In this document: positions 9,329 through 16,345 of the stretch, one piece after another
Layout of the letters: every line of letters begins with the position of its first letter
Numbering within the stretch: position 1 is the first letter of the stretch
DNA from: Treponema denticola
GTDB taxonomy: Bacteria > Spirochaetota > Spirochaetia > Treponematales > Treponemataceae
Direction: 5' to 3'
DNA: 64,000 nucleotides
NCBI RefSeq assembly: GCF_024400535.1
Contig: NZ_CP038800.1
Coordinates: 2,232,001 to 2,296,000 of the forward strand
Notes under the pieces: generated by a model
The model's database searches: none
The model's input: only the letters and a program-made list of their open reading frames with translations
What the model was told of the DNA's origin: nothing
Translations under genes and position numbers: made by a program

Positions 9329-9544
9329 TTATAATTTTTCTATTTCCGCTTGAGTAAGCCCTGTACCCTCAGCAATTTTTGCTATCGGTATACCCATTTT
9401 CTTAAAAGCTAAAGCTGTTTTTATTACTCCATCGGAAAAGCCTCGCTTAATACCCTGTTCAATACCCTGTTGTATTCCAATTCTTAGACTTTCTTCTCTT
9501 TGTACTGCGATGTCTGTATCGTAATCATATTCGGCTAGTAGCAT
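9329..9544 (-). pseudogene. Rpn/PD-(D/E)XK family C-terminal tail, copy B
   Basis: A 71-residue ORF, MLLAEYDYDTDIAVQREES..., then IGIQQGIEQGIKRG and a final helix ending TGLTQAEIEKL. It is preceded by GAGAGGTAATAAAT, which in the ancestral gene encodes Arg-Glu-Val-Ile-Asn and here acts as a ribosome site for the ATG. It is cut off upstream by the palindromic element at 9560-9678. Confidence 0.65.
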
Positions 9545-9559
9545 ATTTATTACCTCTCT

Positions 9560-9678
9560 TTTGCAAATATGCAGGCATCTGCTGCGTCACACGGCAAAAA
9601 AGTGTCCTCGACGTATGCCCGATACGCCTGCGGTACTTTTTTGCCTAACTCCTTGCATCTGCTCCGCCTATTTGCAAA
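9560..9678. repeat. 119 bp palindromic (MITE-like) element
   Basis: Outer 10-base inverted ends TTTGCAAATA (9560-9569) and TATTTGCAAA (9669-9678) enclose a second inverted pair GGCAAAAAAGT (9593-9603) and ACTTTTTTGCC (9635-9645). It separates tail copy B from tail copy A. Its inner left sequence is shared with the element at 8919-9098. It has no coding capacity of its own. No target-site duplication was identified. Confidence 0.6.
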
Positions 9679-9688
9679 AAGTTGATTT

Positions 9689-10010
9689 TTATAGAGCCTT
9701 TATTTCTTCAACAGAAAGACCTGATATTGTACAAATATCATTGATCGGATAATTCATACCTTTCATCAGCTTTGCCGTTTCAAGCTTTGTTTTGTATGAG
9801 CCGTCAGAAAAGCCTTGTTGTATTCCTTGCTCAATACCTTGCTCAATACCTTGCTGTATTCCAATTCTTAGGCTTTCTTCTCTCTGTACTGCAATATCCG
9901 TATCATAATCGTATTCTGCTACTAACATGTTTATTACCTCCCGTGATTTTCTCTGTAAGTATTCTTTTAATATTCCTTTTTCTATACATATCTTTACCGC
10001 ATTGGTAAAG
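9689..10010 (-). pseudogene. Rpn/PD-(D/E)XK family C-terminal part, copy A
   Basis: The frame reads upstream of the apparent ATG (9928): AVKICIEKGILKEYLQRKS then REVINMLVAEYDYDTD, the normal family sequence. It meets a stop where the 10019-10071 inverted repeat begins. From the ATG, 79 residues remain open with three Gly-Ile-x-Gln-Gly repeats and a last helix SGLSVEEIKAL. Together with the N-terminal piece at 10180-10494 it is what remains of one gene whose middle (roughly 130 residues) has been replaced by about 170 bases of palindromic DNA. Confidence 0.7.
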
Positions 10011-10018
10011 CCGCTCTC

Positions 10019-10071
10019 TTAGGGAGAGAGAGGACACCTCGTTCAGAGCAAGGTTTCCTCTCTCTCCCTAA
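10019..10071. repeat. 16-base perfect inverted repeat inside the broken Rpn-like gene
   Basis: TTAGGGAGAGAGAGGA (10019-10034) pairs perfectly with TCCTCTCTCTCCCTAA (10056-10071) across a 21-base loop. It marks the boundary at which the reading frame of the C-terminal part is lost. Confidence 0.7.
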
Positions 10072-10177
10072 AACCCTTTCTCTTCTTCCCGCACTGCTTA
10101 GGGCTCCGCCCTAAGAACCCGATCTTCTTTAATTAAGGTTACGGCACGGACACCGTAAAAGCCGCAAGTACACGATG

Positions 10178-10238
10178 TTTTAGGCTGTAAGCCTAAAACT
10201 CGAAGTCAAGGAATGTACACGGAAGTACATTCCTTGAC
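10178..10238. repeat. Two adjacent perfect hairpins
   Basis: TTTTAGGCT-gta-AGCCTAAAA (10178-10198) is followed by GTCAAGGAATGTAC-acggaa-GTACATTCCTTGAC (10205-10238). They form the breakpoint at which the N-terminal part of the Rpn-like gene ends. Their sequence supplies its aberrant last 20 or so residues. Confidence 0.7.
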
Positions 10239-10494
10239 TGGGCATATTTTCATTTATGGTGGATTGATGTTCTGTAAGAACTATAATCTTATTGTCTACA
10301 AGACAGGAAACATCGTTTATTATGTTCATATACATGACATTATCGAGCCTTATATTTTCTACAGGACAAGACATTTGCAGGTTTGTTCCGTGCAAAGCGT
10401 TATATAACGATAAAAAGTTTTCTTTCGCTTTTTCGTCTTCCGAGAAAAGATCAACGAAGACCGAGTCTTTGTATTTTCTGTTTGAAGTACTCAT
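10180..10494 (-). pseudogene. Rpn/PD-(D/E)XK family N-terminal fragment
   Basis: The start at 10494 has a purine-rich site (GAGGGGGCGG). The fragment begins MSTSNRKYKDSVFVDLF and contains CLVDNKIIVLTEHQSTINEN, the Asp...Glu-x-Gln core of the PD-(D/E)XK fold of this family. Homology stops there and the frame runs into palindromic repeat DNA. The matching C-terminal part lies at 9689-10010. Truncated, so not expected to act as nuclease or recombination factor. Confidence 0.7.
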
Positions 10495-10557
10495 AGCCGC
10501 CCCCTCATTGATTGTATTATACCACAATTACCTCAATTTTGTAAGAGCTGTTTTTTT

Positions 10558-10660
10558 ATTTAACCGCAAAGATGCTAAGGGCGCAAAGGAATTTTGATGA
10601 TGTTTTGATGACATATTCTTTCATTTTCCTTCGCGTTCCTTGAGGGCTTCGCTGTTTTAT
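10558..10660. repeat. Palindromic repeat R0 (diverged copy)
   Basis: TTTAACCGCAAAGATGC...GCGCAAAGG on the left and CCTTCGCGTTCCTTGAGGGC on the right form the arms of an imperfect palindrome of the same family as the copies at 14290, 16224, 18021, 19554, 25822, 27582, 29266 and 30885. This is the most divergent copy and the only one outside the peptide island edges. Confidence 0.6.
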
Positions 10661-10708
10661 TCGGTGTAATTTAACCGCATTGATTTCCGTGGTTGTTTTC
10701 CCGCCTTC

Positions 10709-10795
10709 TTTTCAGCCAAATGTATGAAAATGGAAAAACCGGATATGGCTTTAATTAAGAAGGTAACAGGGCTTTCCGAAATCGAAAAATTATAA
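10709..10795 (+). pseudogene. Rpn-family tail remnant, opposite strand
   Basis: The plus-strand frame reads KMEKPDMALIKKVTGLSEIEKL before a TAA at 10793-10795. It matches the last helix of the other tails (TGLTQAEIEKL). No start or upstream domain remains. It shows that more than one copy of this gene family stood here. Confidence 0.55.
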
Positions 10796-10843
10796 TTTTA
10801 TAAAAAGTAGTAAATCTTTCAAATAATACATACAATATAATTG

Positions 10844-11521
10844 ATGATAGACTATAAAAATTCGTCCAATACGGATAAACCCGATATGAGGGAAAGGCTT
10901 TTAGAGTACGGGCCTCAAAATTTAAGCGACTCCGATTTGGTGGCCATTCTTTTACGCACAGGCATTAAGGACAAGCCTGTAAAAGAATTGGCCGATGATA
11001 TTATTCTGCACATCGATAGAGCAAGGCCTGAAAAAATTGAGGGCTATCTGCGTTCTATCCGAGGTATGGGAGACTCAAAGATTTCAACGGTTCTTGCTGC
11101 TCTGGAATTGGGAAGGAGGTATTACGACAACAAGAACCGCACGATTTCTCACCCGACCGATGTAGTTCCGCTTTTACAGCACTATGCAGACAGAGATAGG
11201 GAGCATTTTATCTGCGTCTCTTTAAACGGAGCAAACGAAATTATTGCAACCCGTGTTGTGAGTGTCGGCACTATCAATAGAACAATAGTGCATCCTCGTG
11301 AAGTGTATTCAGACCCTTTAAAGGACAGGGCTGCTGCAATAATTGCGGCCCATAATCATCCTTCGGGAAATTTGGAGCCCTCAAGTGAAGACATGGAATT
11401 GACAAGACGCCTTTACGAGGCCGGAAAAATCTTAGGCATCAAGCTTTTGGATCACATAATCTTGGTACCTAACGGAAATTTTTTCAGTTTTGTCCAAAGC
11501 GGAACAAGGTTCGATATTTAA
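10844..11521 (+). CDS. radC: RadC family JAMM/MPN+ protein
   Basis: About 225 residues. The N-terminal helix-hairpin-helix-like region (LRSIRGMGDSKISTVLAALE) is followed by the JAMM domain with AHNHPSGNLEPSSED, whose His-x-His and Asp residues form the predicted zinc site. The family was named for DNA repair, but its biochemical role is unresolved; members are often linked to mobile DNA and competence. The ATG at 10844 is preferred over the TTG immediately before it. It lies next to comF on the opposite strand (convergent, stops 9 bases apart). Confidence 0.92.
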   Translation: MIDYKNSSNTDKPDMRERLLEYGPQNLSDSDLVAILLRTGIKDKPVKELADDIILHIDRARPEKIEGYLRSIRGMGDSKISTVLAALELGRRYYDNKNRTISHPTDVVPLLQHYADRDREHFICVSLNGANEIIATRVVSVGTINRTIVHPREVYSDPLKDRAAAIIAAHNHPSGNLEPSSEDMELTRRLYEAGKILGIKLLDHIILVPNGNFFSFVQSGTRFDI

Positions 11522-11529
11522 AAGGATGC

Positions 11530-12369
11530 TTAATCAAAAAAGAGGCAGAGGCCGATCACTTCTTTGCAGCCTCCCTCTTTTAATGCCGCCGCACAAAAGT
11601 TAAGGGTGGCTCCCGTGGTCATAACATCGTCTAAGATTATTAGCTTTTCGGGTAAGGCGGTTTTTAAACCTTTCGATTTTGAAAAGGATTTTTGCCTTTT
11701 TAAAAAAATCTTTCCTTTTAGATTGCTTGCCCGTTTTTCACGGGAAAGACTTTTTTGGGAAGCCCCGTCCATTCGTTTTAAACAACGCAAGATTGGAAGA
11801 TTATAAATATGTTCCAAATAAAGGGACAAATCTTCTATTTGATCCCAGCCCTTGCTTTTTATCTTTTTAGGACGGGGCGGAACCGGCACCATAGGAACGC
11901 TTTGAAGTTCGGGAAGCCCTTCGATAAAGGAAGCAATGGCAGAAGCATAAATTTCCGCAAAGCCCCTCATGTTTTGATTTTTCCATAAGCGTAAAAGCTC
12001 GCCTCCCCTGCCCTTGTAAGGATAAATGGTGTAAACCTTTTTGAGAAAATCGGATTGAATGAGAAGAGGTTTTGCACAATCTTCCCTTTCTTCTGTTCTT
12101 AGATTTTCTTTTTCTCTTAATTTAGCCCTGCAGTCCGTGCAAAACTCTTTTTCGGAAATCAAAATTTTTCCGCAAGATGAACAAAACTTTTCAGGATTTT
12201 TAAGCCGGAATAAAACAGGCTCGGTAATTTCTTTTTGTAAACATTTGCTGCACAACGGAATACCTGTTCCCGTTTCTTCCCCGCAAAAGAAACAAACTTG
12301 CGGACAAATTATTCGGGCATAAATATTCCGCAGATAAGTCAAAGCTCTTAGTTTAATTCTTTTTATCAT
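11530..12369 (-). CDS. comF: ComF-family amidophosphoribosyltransferase-like protein
   Basis: About 279 residues. The N-terminal zinc-binding cysteine clusters (CFFCGEETGTGIPLCSKC, then CSSCGKI...FCTDC) and the C-terminal phosphoribosyltransferase motif LIILDDVMTTGATLN are those of ComF/GntX. In competent bacteria ComF is needed for DNA uptake; elsewhere the role is open. The start is set at 12369 because GAGGAG sits seven bases before it; a further upstream ATG would add nine residues without a ribosome site. Confidence 0.9.
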   Translation of the reverse strand: MIKRIKLRALTYLRNIYARIICPQVCFFCGEETGTGIPLCSKCLQKEITEPVLFRLKNPEKFCSSCGKILISEKEFCTDCRAKLREKENLRTEEREDCAKPLLIQSDFLKKVYTIYPYKGRGGELLRLWKNQNMRGFAEIYASAIASFIEGLPELQSVPMVPVPPRPKKIKSKGWDQIEDLSLYLEHIYNLPILRCLKRMDGASQKSLSREKRASNLKGKIFLKRQKSFSKSKGLKTALPEKLIILDDVMTTGATLNFCAAALKEGGCKEVIGLCLFFD

Positions 12370-12444
12370 GATAATACTCCTCATTAGTATTATCATAATT
12401 TTATAAATCTTTTAGTAATTTTTAAAAAATAATTTATAAAAAGT

Positions 12445-14217
12445 TTACATTATTTCCATAAACGGAATGAGTACCAAGTTCATTGCATTTTGAAGCACTA
12501 TCTTTGTAGCCCTTGCCAATTCCATTCTTGTATAAGAAAGGTCGGCATCATCGCCCGAAAGAATTGGGCAATCGCGGTAGAAGCGGCTGAATGCCTTTGA
12601 AAGCTCATAAAGATAAGCCGTAAGGGCACTCGGGTCTTTACGCAAGGCAGAGCGTTCAACCTGTTCAGGGAAGTCTTCTAAGGTCTTTAACAATTCCCAT
12701 TCGGATTCATTTGTCAAAAGGGAAGCATTGAGTTTTCCGTTCTTTAACTTTTCTTTGCCTTCGGCTGTTTCGGCCTTTCTCAAAATAGAAGAAATTCTAG
12801 CACCCATGTATTGAAGATAGGGGCCCGTGTTTCCGGTAAAGGAAAGGGACTCTTTAGGATTAAAAAGCATATCCTTTTTAGGGCTTACCTGCAAAAGAAA
12901 ATAATGTAAAGCTCCTACGGCGATGTTCTCGGCAGCAACTGCGGCGTCGCCTACTTCCTTTTCTCTTCCGTTTTCTTCAATCTTTTTTAAGGCTTCATCT
13001 TGAAGAGAATTGATAAGGTCATCGGCATCCACAACCGTACCTTCGCGGCTTTTCATTTTTCCTTCAGGCAGGTTTACCATTCCGTAAGAAAGATGATAGA
13101 GGTCGTCGGCCCATTCGAAGCCGAGCTGTTTTAAAACATAAAAAAGCACCTTAAAGTGATATTCCTGTTCGTTTCCTACAACATAGATCATCTGATTAAA
13201 GGGCCAATCCTTGTGGCGGGAAATTGCCGTGCCTATGTCCTGAGTCATATAAAGAGAAGTTCCGTCGCTTCTAAGCAATACTTTTTTATCGAGCTTGATG
13301 GGAGCGAGGTCAACCCAAACGGAACCGTCCTCTTCCTTATAAAAAACTCCGGCCTCCAAACCTTTTAAGATCTGATCCTTTCCTTTTAAATAAGTTTCGC
13401 TTTCAAAATAAAGTTTGTCGAAAGAGATACCTGTTCTTTTGTAGGTTTCCTTAATACCTTCTATCGCCCAACCGTTCATCTTTTTCCAAAGCCCGATTAG
13501 TTCCTTGTTTTCTCCGGCTTCCCAATCCAAAAGCATCTGCTTTGCTTCGGCCTCTGCCTTTTCCGGATTTTCCTGACTGTATTTATGGAAAGCAACATAC
13601 ATGTCCCCGACAAAGCGGTCAGACTTTATATTTTCGCTTTCGGGAGTTTTTCCTTCGCCGAATTTTTGATAGGCTATCATGGACTTACAGATATGAACGC
13701 CCCGATCGTTTATAATGTTTACCTTAAAAACATCTGCCCCGCAAAATTTTAAAATACGCGAAATACTTTCACCCAAGGCATCGTTACGCAGATGGCCGAG
13801 GTGGAGGGGCTTATTGGTATTCGGGCTTGAAAACTCAATCATAATTCTTTTACCGGAAAGAGAAGAAGTTTTCCCGTAGTTTTCTTTTTCCTTTAGAACC
13901 TTATCCAAAACATTCGAGGCTAAATCCCCTTTGGCAAGAAAGACATTTAAATAAGGGCCTATCGCCTTAGGCATTCCGTATTTTTTTATATCCTCGTTTT
14001 CTAAAAGACGGGCACAAACATCGGAAGCAATCTTTGCAGGAGAGGATTTAAAGCTCTTTGCAAAGGTAAAAAGAGGAAAGGCCACATCCCCCATCTCGGG
14101 ATTAGGAGGTGTTTCTATATTTATTTGCTCAGGTAAAATCTTATCGCATGTTTCGGGAGCTATCCCGTTTAAGGTGTCGGCAATAATTTTTTGCCACGTA
14201 GTTTTAATATCTTCCAT
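12445..14217 (-). CDS. argS: Arginyl-tRNA synthetase
   Basis: Class I synthetase charging tRNA-Arg, 590 residues. The ArgS N-terminal add-1 domain comes first. Then the HIGH-type motif in SSPNTNKPLHLGHLRND, the conserved GDMYVAFHKYS region and the degenerate KMSKS-like GKMKSREGTVVDADDL. The DALR anticodon-binding domain at the end contains SALTAYLYELSKAFSRFY. It is a single housekeeping gene with a 227 bp spacing to the next feature on its 5' side, partly filled by repeat R1. Confidence 0.96.
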   Translation of the reverse strand: MEDIKTTWQKIIADTLNGIAPETCDKILPEQINIETPPNPEMGDVAFPLFTFAKSFKSSPAKIASDVCARLLENEDIKKYGMPKAIGPYLNVFLAKGDLASNVLDKVLKEKENYGKTSSLSGKRIMIEFSSPNTNKPLHLGHLRNDALGESISRILKFCGADVFKVNIINDRGVHICKSMIAYQKFGEGKTPESENIKSDRFVGDMYVAFHKYSQENPEKAEAEAKQMLLDWEAGENKELIGLWKKMNGWAIEGIKETYKRTGISFDKLYFESETYLKGKDQILKGLEAGVFYKEEDGSVWVDLAPIKLDKKVLLRSDGTSLYMTQDIGTAISRHKDWPFNQMIYVVGNEQEYHFKVLFYVLKQLGFEWADDLYHLSYGMVNLPEGKMKSREGTVVDADDLINSLQDEALKKIEENGREKEVGDAAVAAENIAVGALHYFLLQVSPKKDMLFNPKESLSFTGNTGPYLQYMGARISSILRKAETAEGKEKLKNGKLNASLLTNESEWELLKTLEDFPEQVERSALRKDPSALTAYLYELSKAFSRFYRDCPILSGDDADLSYTRMELARATKIVLQNAMNLVLIPFMEIM

Positions 14218-14289
14218 AATAGGCGGATTATAACAGATTTTTTGAAACTTTTCAATCGGGCCTGAACAGTTAAATTAAACACTGATCAA

Positions 14290-14392
14290 ATAAACCGCAG
14301 CGAACGCCAAGGCCGCAAAGGGATATTAAATGTCTGGCTATAAAACATCCTAAAAATTCTTTGCGTCCTTAGCGGGCTTCGCGGTTAAATTA
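14290..14392. repeat. Palindromic repeat R1
   Basis: Imperfect inverted repeat of about 100 bases: TAAACCGCAGCGAACGCCAA / GGCCGCAAAGG on the left, CTTTGCGTCCTTAGCGGGC / TTCGCGGTTAAA on the right, with a short AT-rich centre. It lies at the 3' end of S41 module 1, just after the stop codon on the minus strand. It is one of eight closely similar copies framing the peptide island. Confidence 0.85.
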
Positions 14393-14404
14393 AGCGGTAA
14401 AAAA

Positions 14405-15739
14405 CTAGTCTTTCTGCTCTAAATTTTTTATAGTTTCCAAGCAGGTCTCTAAGGCATCTTTACCTGGAAGATTATAAATATCGGGAGCGGTGCCTACTTC
14501 GTCATGACAAGAACCGTCAGGATTTAACCCATAGGTCATATCGCTTTGTATCAGCATATTACTTTCGGGAAGCTTCAAATATAAGCGGCTTGACAATAGG
14601 TTAAGGCCTATGCCGCCGGTATTTTCTCCTACCAAGGTTGCAAAAGGTTCAGCATTTCTTTTTTTTCCTTTTGCAAAATAAGCAAACCGATCTGCTGCAG
14701 ACTGAGTTTTTCCATTTATTAAAAGCCAAATCCGGCCGGTAAAATTAATTGTGAAATTAGTATCATTATCTCCCGGATGAATACCGAAACCATAATTTAT
14801 TATAGAATCAAAGTGGTCTTTATCTTCTTTATTTTGTTCGGCAAATTGAAAACTTTCAAGATTTCCCGATTGTCCCATTTTGCGTTGTAGAAAATTTGAT
14901 TCATATTTTTTAAAATATTCATTCTCACTGTCATAAGCTATTTTAGCATAAAGTTCACCGCTTTCTTTAATTATAGGAGAAACAAGATATTTAGACCAAA
15001 TATACTTATCTCCGCCTATATTTTCACGTACATCAATAATTAAATGTTCATATCCTTCAAAAGATTTTAACATATTACAAAGACGGTTTATGTACTCGGC
15101 CTTGTTATATGGAGAAAAACCTTTTATACCGATATAGGCTATTTTTTTCTCTTTAATAATTTTAGATATGAGCATACTCTCATCAATTTTTTCTTTATCA
15201 CTATCTTCAATAGGCAAATTAACATTATATTTTTTAAGCAAGGCTTCCAATTTATTTATGTGAATTCCGCTTACATCATTCAAACACATAAAGGCTTTTT
15301 CATAAAACTGCCTGACCTCGGCATCATTATCATAAAGCCGTGTATTTTGTACTTTTTTTGTAACAGGATGTACAGAACTCATATCATATATATTTAAATG
15401 TCCCACCTGTTTTTCTTTTGTAATTTTATTAAAAAGCCCAAGATAAAATAAATAATATTCAAATTCATTTTTCGGTTCATGCAAACGATTGGTATACTCT
15501 TCCTTAATGTTTTTCAAATCGGATCCGGCTCTGATACATACATTTTTAAAAGGATAACCGTTTTCAACGAAGTCCCATACATAATCAAAATCATCTTGCA
15601 TCTTTTGTTTAGGCATAAAAGTATCTTTATATAAAGCATATTCTTTTTGATACGGAATATAATAAATAAAAATAATGCAAGCTGCAATTCCGGCAATAAC
15701 TAAAACTGTGATGAGTGTAAATAATGTTCTTTTATTCAT
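14405..15739 (-). CDS. S41-family protease-like membrane-anchored protein, module 1
   Basis: 444 residues. One N-terminal membrane segment (about 7-29), then a long outer domain. The C-terminal half is S41-like (C-terminal processing peptidase / tricorn-core fold): AYIGIKGFS, HLIIDVRENIGGD, the nucleophile motif TQSAADRFAY (Ser347) and LVGENTGGIGLN. No lysine follows the GENTGG strand as in CtpA, so it is closer to the S41B type. It ends in the island's hallmark GTAPDIYNLPGKDALETCLE. Residues 1-80 are almost identical to module 7, but the middle differs. Downstream of a Cys-rich double-glycine peptide and a hairpin. A role as processing protease, receptor or immunity protein is inference. Confidence 0.8.
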   Translation of the reverse strand: MNKRTLFTLITVLVIAGIAACIIFIYYIPYQKEYALYKDTFMPKQKMQDDFDYVWDFVENGYPFKNVCIRAGSDLKNIKEEYTNRLHEPKNEFEYYLFYLGLFNKITKEKQVGHLNIYDMSSVHPVTKKVQNTRLYDNDAEVRQFYEKAFMCLNDVSGIHINKLEALLKKYNVNLPIEDSDKEKIDESMLISKIIKEKKIAYIGIKGFSPYNKAEYINRLCNMLKSFEGYEHLIIDVRENIGGDKYIWSKYLVSPIIKESGELYAKIAYDSENEYFKKYESNFLQRKMGQSGNLESFQFAEQNKEDKDHFDSIINYGFGIHPGDNDTNFTINFTGRIWLLINGKTQSAADRFAYFAKGKKRNAEPFATLVGENTGGIGLNLLSSRLYLKLPESNMLIQSDMTYGLNPDGSCHDEVGTAPDIYNLPGKDALETCLETIKNLEQKD

Positions 15740-15762
15740 ATAAAGTCTCGCAATATTACAAA

Positions 15763-15788
15763 CTGTCCTATAAAATTTTATAGGACAG
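15763..15788 (-). terminator. 26-base perfect palindrome between peptide 1 and S41-1
   Basis: CTGTCCTATAAAATTTTATAGGACAG is its own reverse complement. It lies between the precursor stop (15802) and the S41 start (15739). An equivalent but different hairpin sits at the same place in the other modules, so it probably acts in RNA as a processing, stability or attenuation element. Confidence 0.7.
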
Positions 15789-15801
15789 AATTTAAATTAA
15801 T

Positions 15802-16092
15802 TTAAAAATAATCATTTAAACTATTGACACAACAAGATGCATAACATCCTGAACCGCAACCTGACATTTTTTTGGCTTGCATTATTCCTGATACAATCTT
15901 AATTTCCTCAGGATATTCACTTCTCTCAACAGGTTGAGCATTTCTACATTCTTTTGTTATAGTGCCATCCTCATTTTCAATAGCCTCTGTATCCCAATAC
16001 CAAAAATCGAGATAATTAAGACCACCGCCCTCAACCATTACCATCTCCGTTTCAGTTACAGGCTGAAACCCTTTTCTTAATAAATTGTTCAT
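15802..16092 (-). CDS. Double-glycine leader peptide precursor, Cys-rich tail (module 1)
   Basis: 96 residues. The leader MNNLLRKGFQPVTETEMVMV ends in EGG (Gly22-Gly23), the motif cut by C39 peptidases of bacteriocin-type exporters. The predicted tail of about 73 residues is different from all other precursors here: aromatic near its start (YLDFWYWD) and ending in a cysteine cluster SGCGSGCYASCCVN (Cys79, 83, 87, 88; also Cys49). ATG start with a purine-rich AAAGAG. No modifying enzyme (LanM, radical SAM) is adjacent, so disulfides are the simplest idea. Secretion is inferred from the leader. Confidence 0.8.
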   Translation of the reverse strand: MNNLLRKGFQPVTETEMVMVEGGGLNYLDFWYWDTEAIENEDGTITKECRNAQPVERSEYPEEIKIVSGIMQAKKMSGCGSGCYASCCVNSLNDYF

Positions 16093-16103
16093 GTAAACTC
16101 TTT

Positions 16104-16125
16104 GTTTAGGCTCCTACACCTAAAC
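16104..16125 (-). promoter_or_regulatory. Leader inverted repeat, module 1
   Basis: GTTTAGG (16104-16110) and CCTAAAC (16119-16125) with an eight-base loop, directly upstream of the precursor start. In the RNA the loop holds AGGAG. The same element precedes four other leader ORFs in the island. Confidence 0.65.
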
Positions 16126-16145
16126 TCAAATTTAGTATTATGTTA

Positions 16146-16173
16146 AGTATAGCATACTTTGCTTATTTGTCAA
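16146..16173 (-). promoter_or_regulatory. Promoter of module 1
   Basis: Minus-strand TTGACA (16168-16173), a 16-base spacer and TATACT (16146-16151). One of eight matching promoters in the island. Confidence 0.75.
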
Positions 16174-16223
16174 CTAATGTTTATAAATAATATTTTTTTA
16201 TTTATTTTTTAATAAACACATAA

Positions 16224-16324
16224 AAAACCGCAGCGAACGCCAAGACCGCAAAGAGTGTATTAAGGAATTGTTATAAAAACATCCTAAAAAATTCTTTGCG
16301 TCCTTTGCGAGCTTGGCGGTTAAA
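16224..16324. repeat. Palindromic repeat R2
   Basis: AAACCGCAGCGAACGCCAAG...CGCAAAGAG and CTTTGCGTCCTTTGCGAGC / TTGGCGGTTAAA arms, as in R1. It lies between the promoter of module 1 and the 3' end of S41 module 2. Confidence 0.85.
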
Positions 16325-16345
16325 CAGATAAAAACTTTTGCTCCA

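Noticed and set aside
10281-10597. Plus-strand frames opposite the Rpn N-terminal fragment
   Set aside because: They are the complement of a fragment with recognisable PD-(D/E)XK core sequence and then run into repeat R0.
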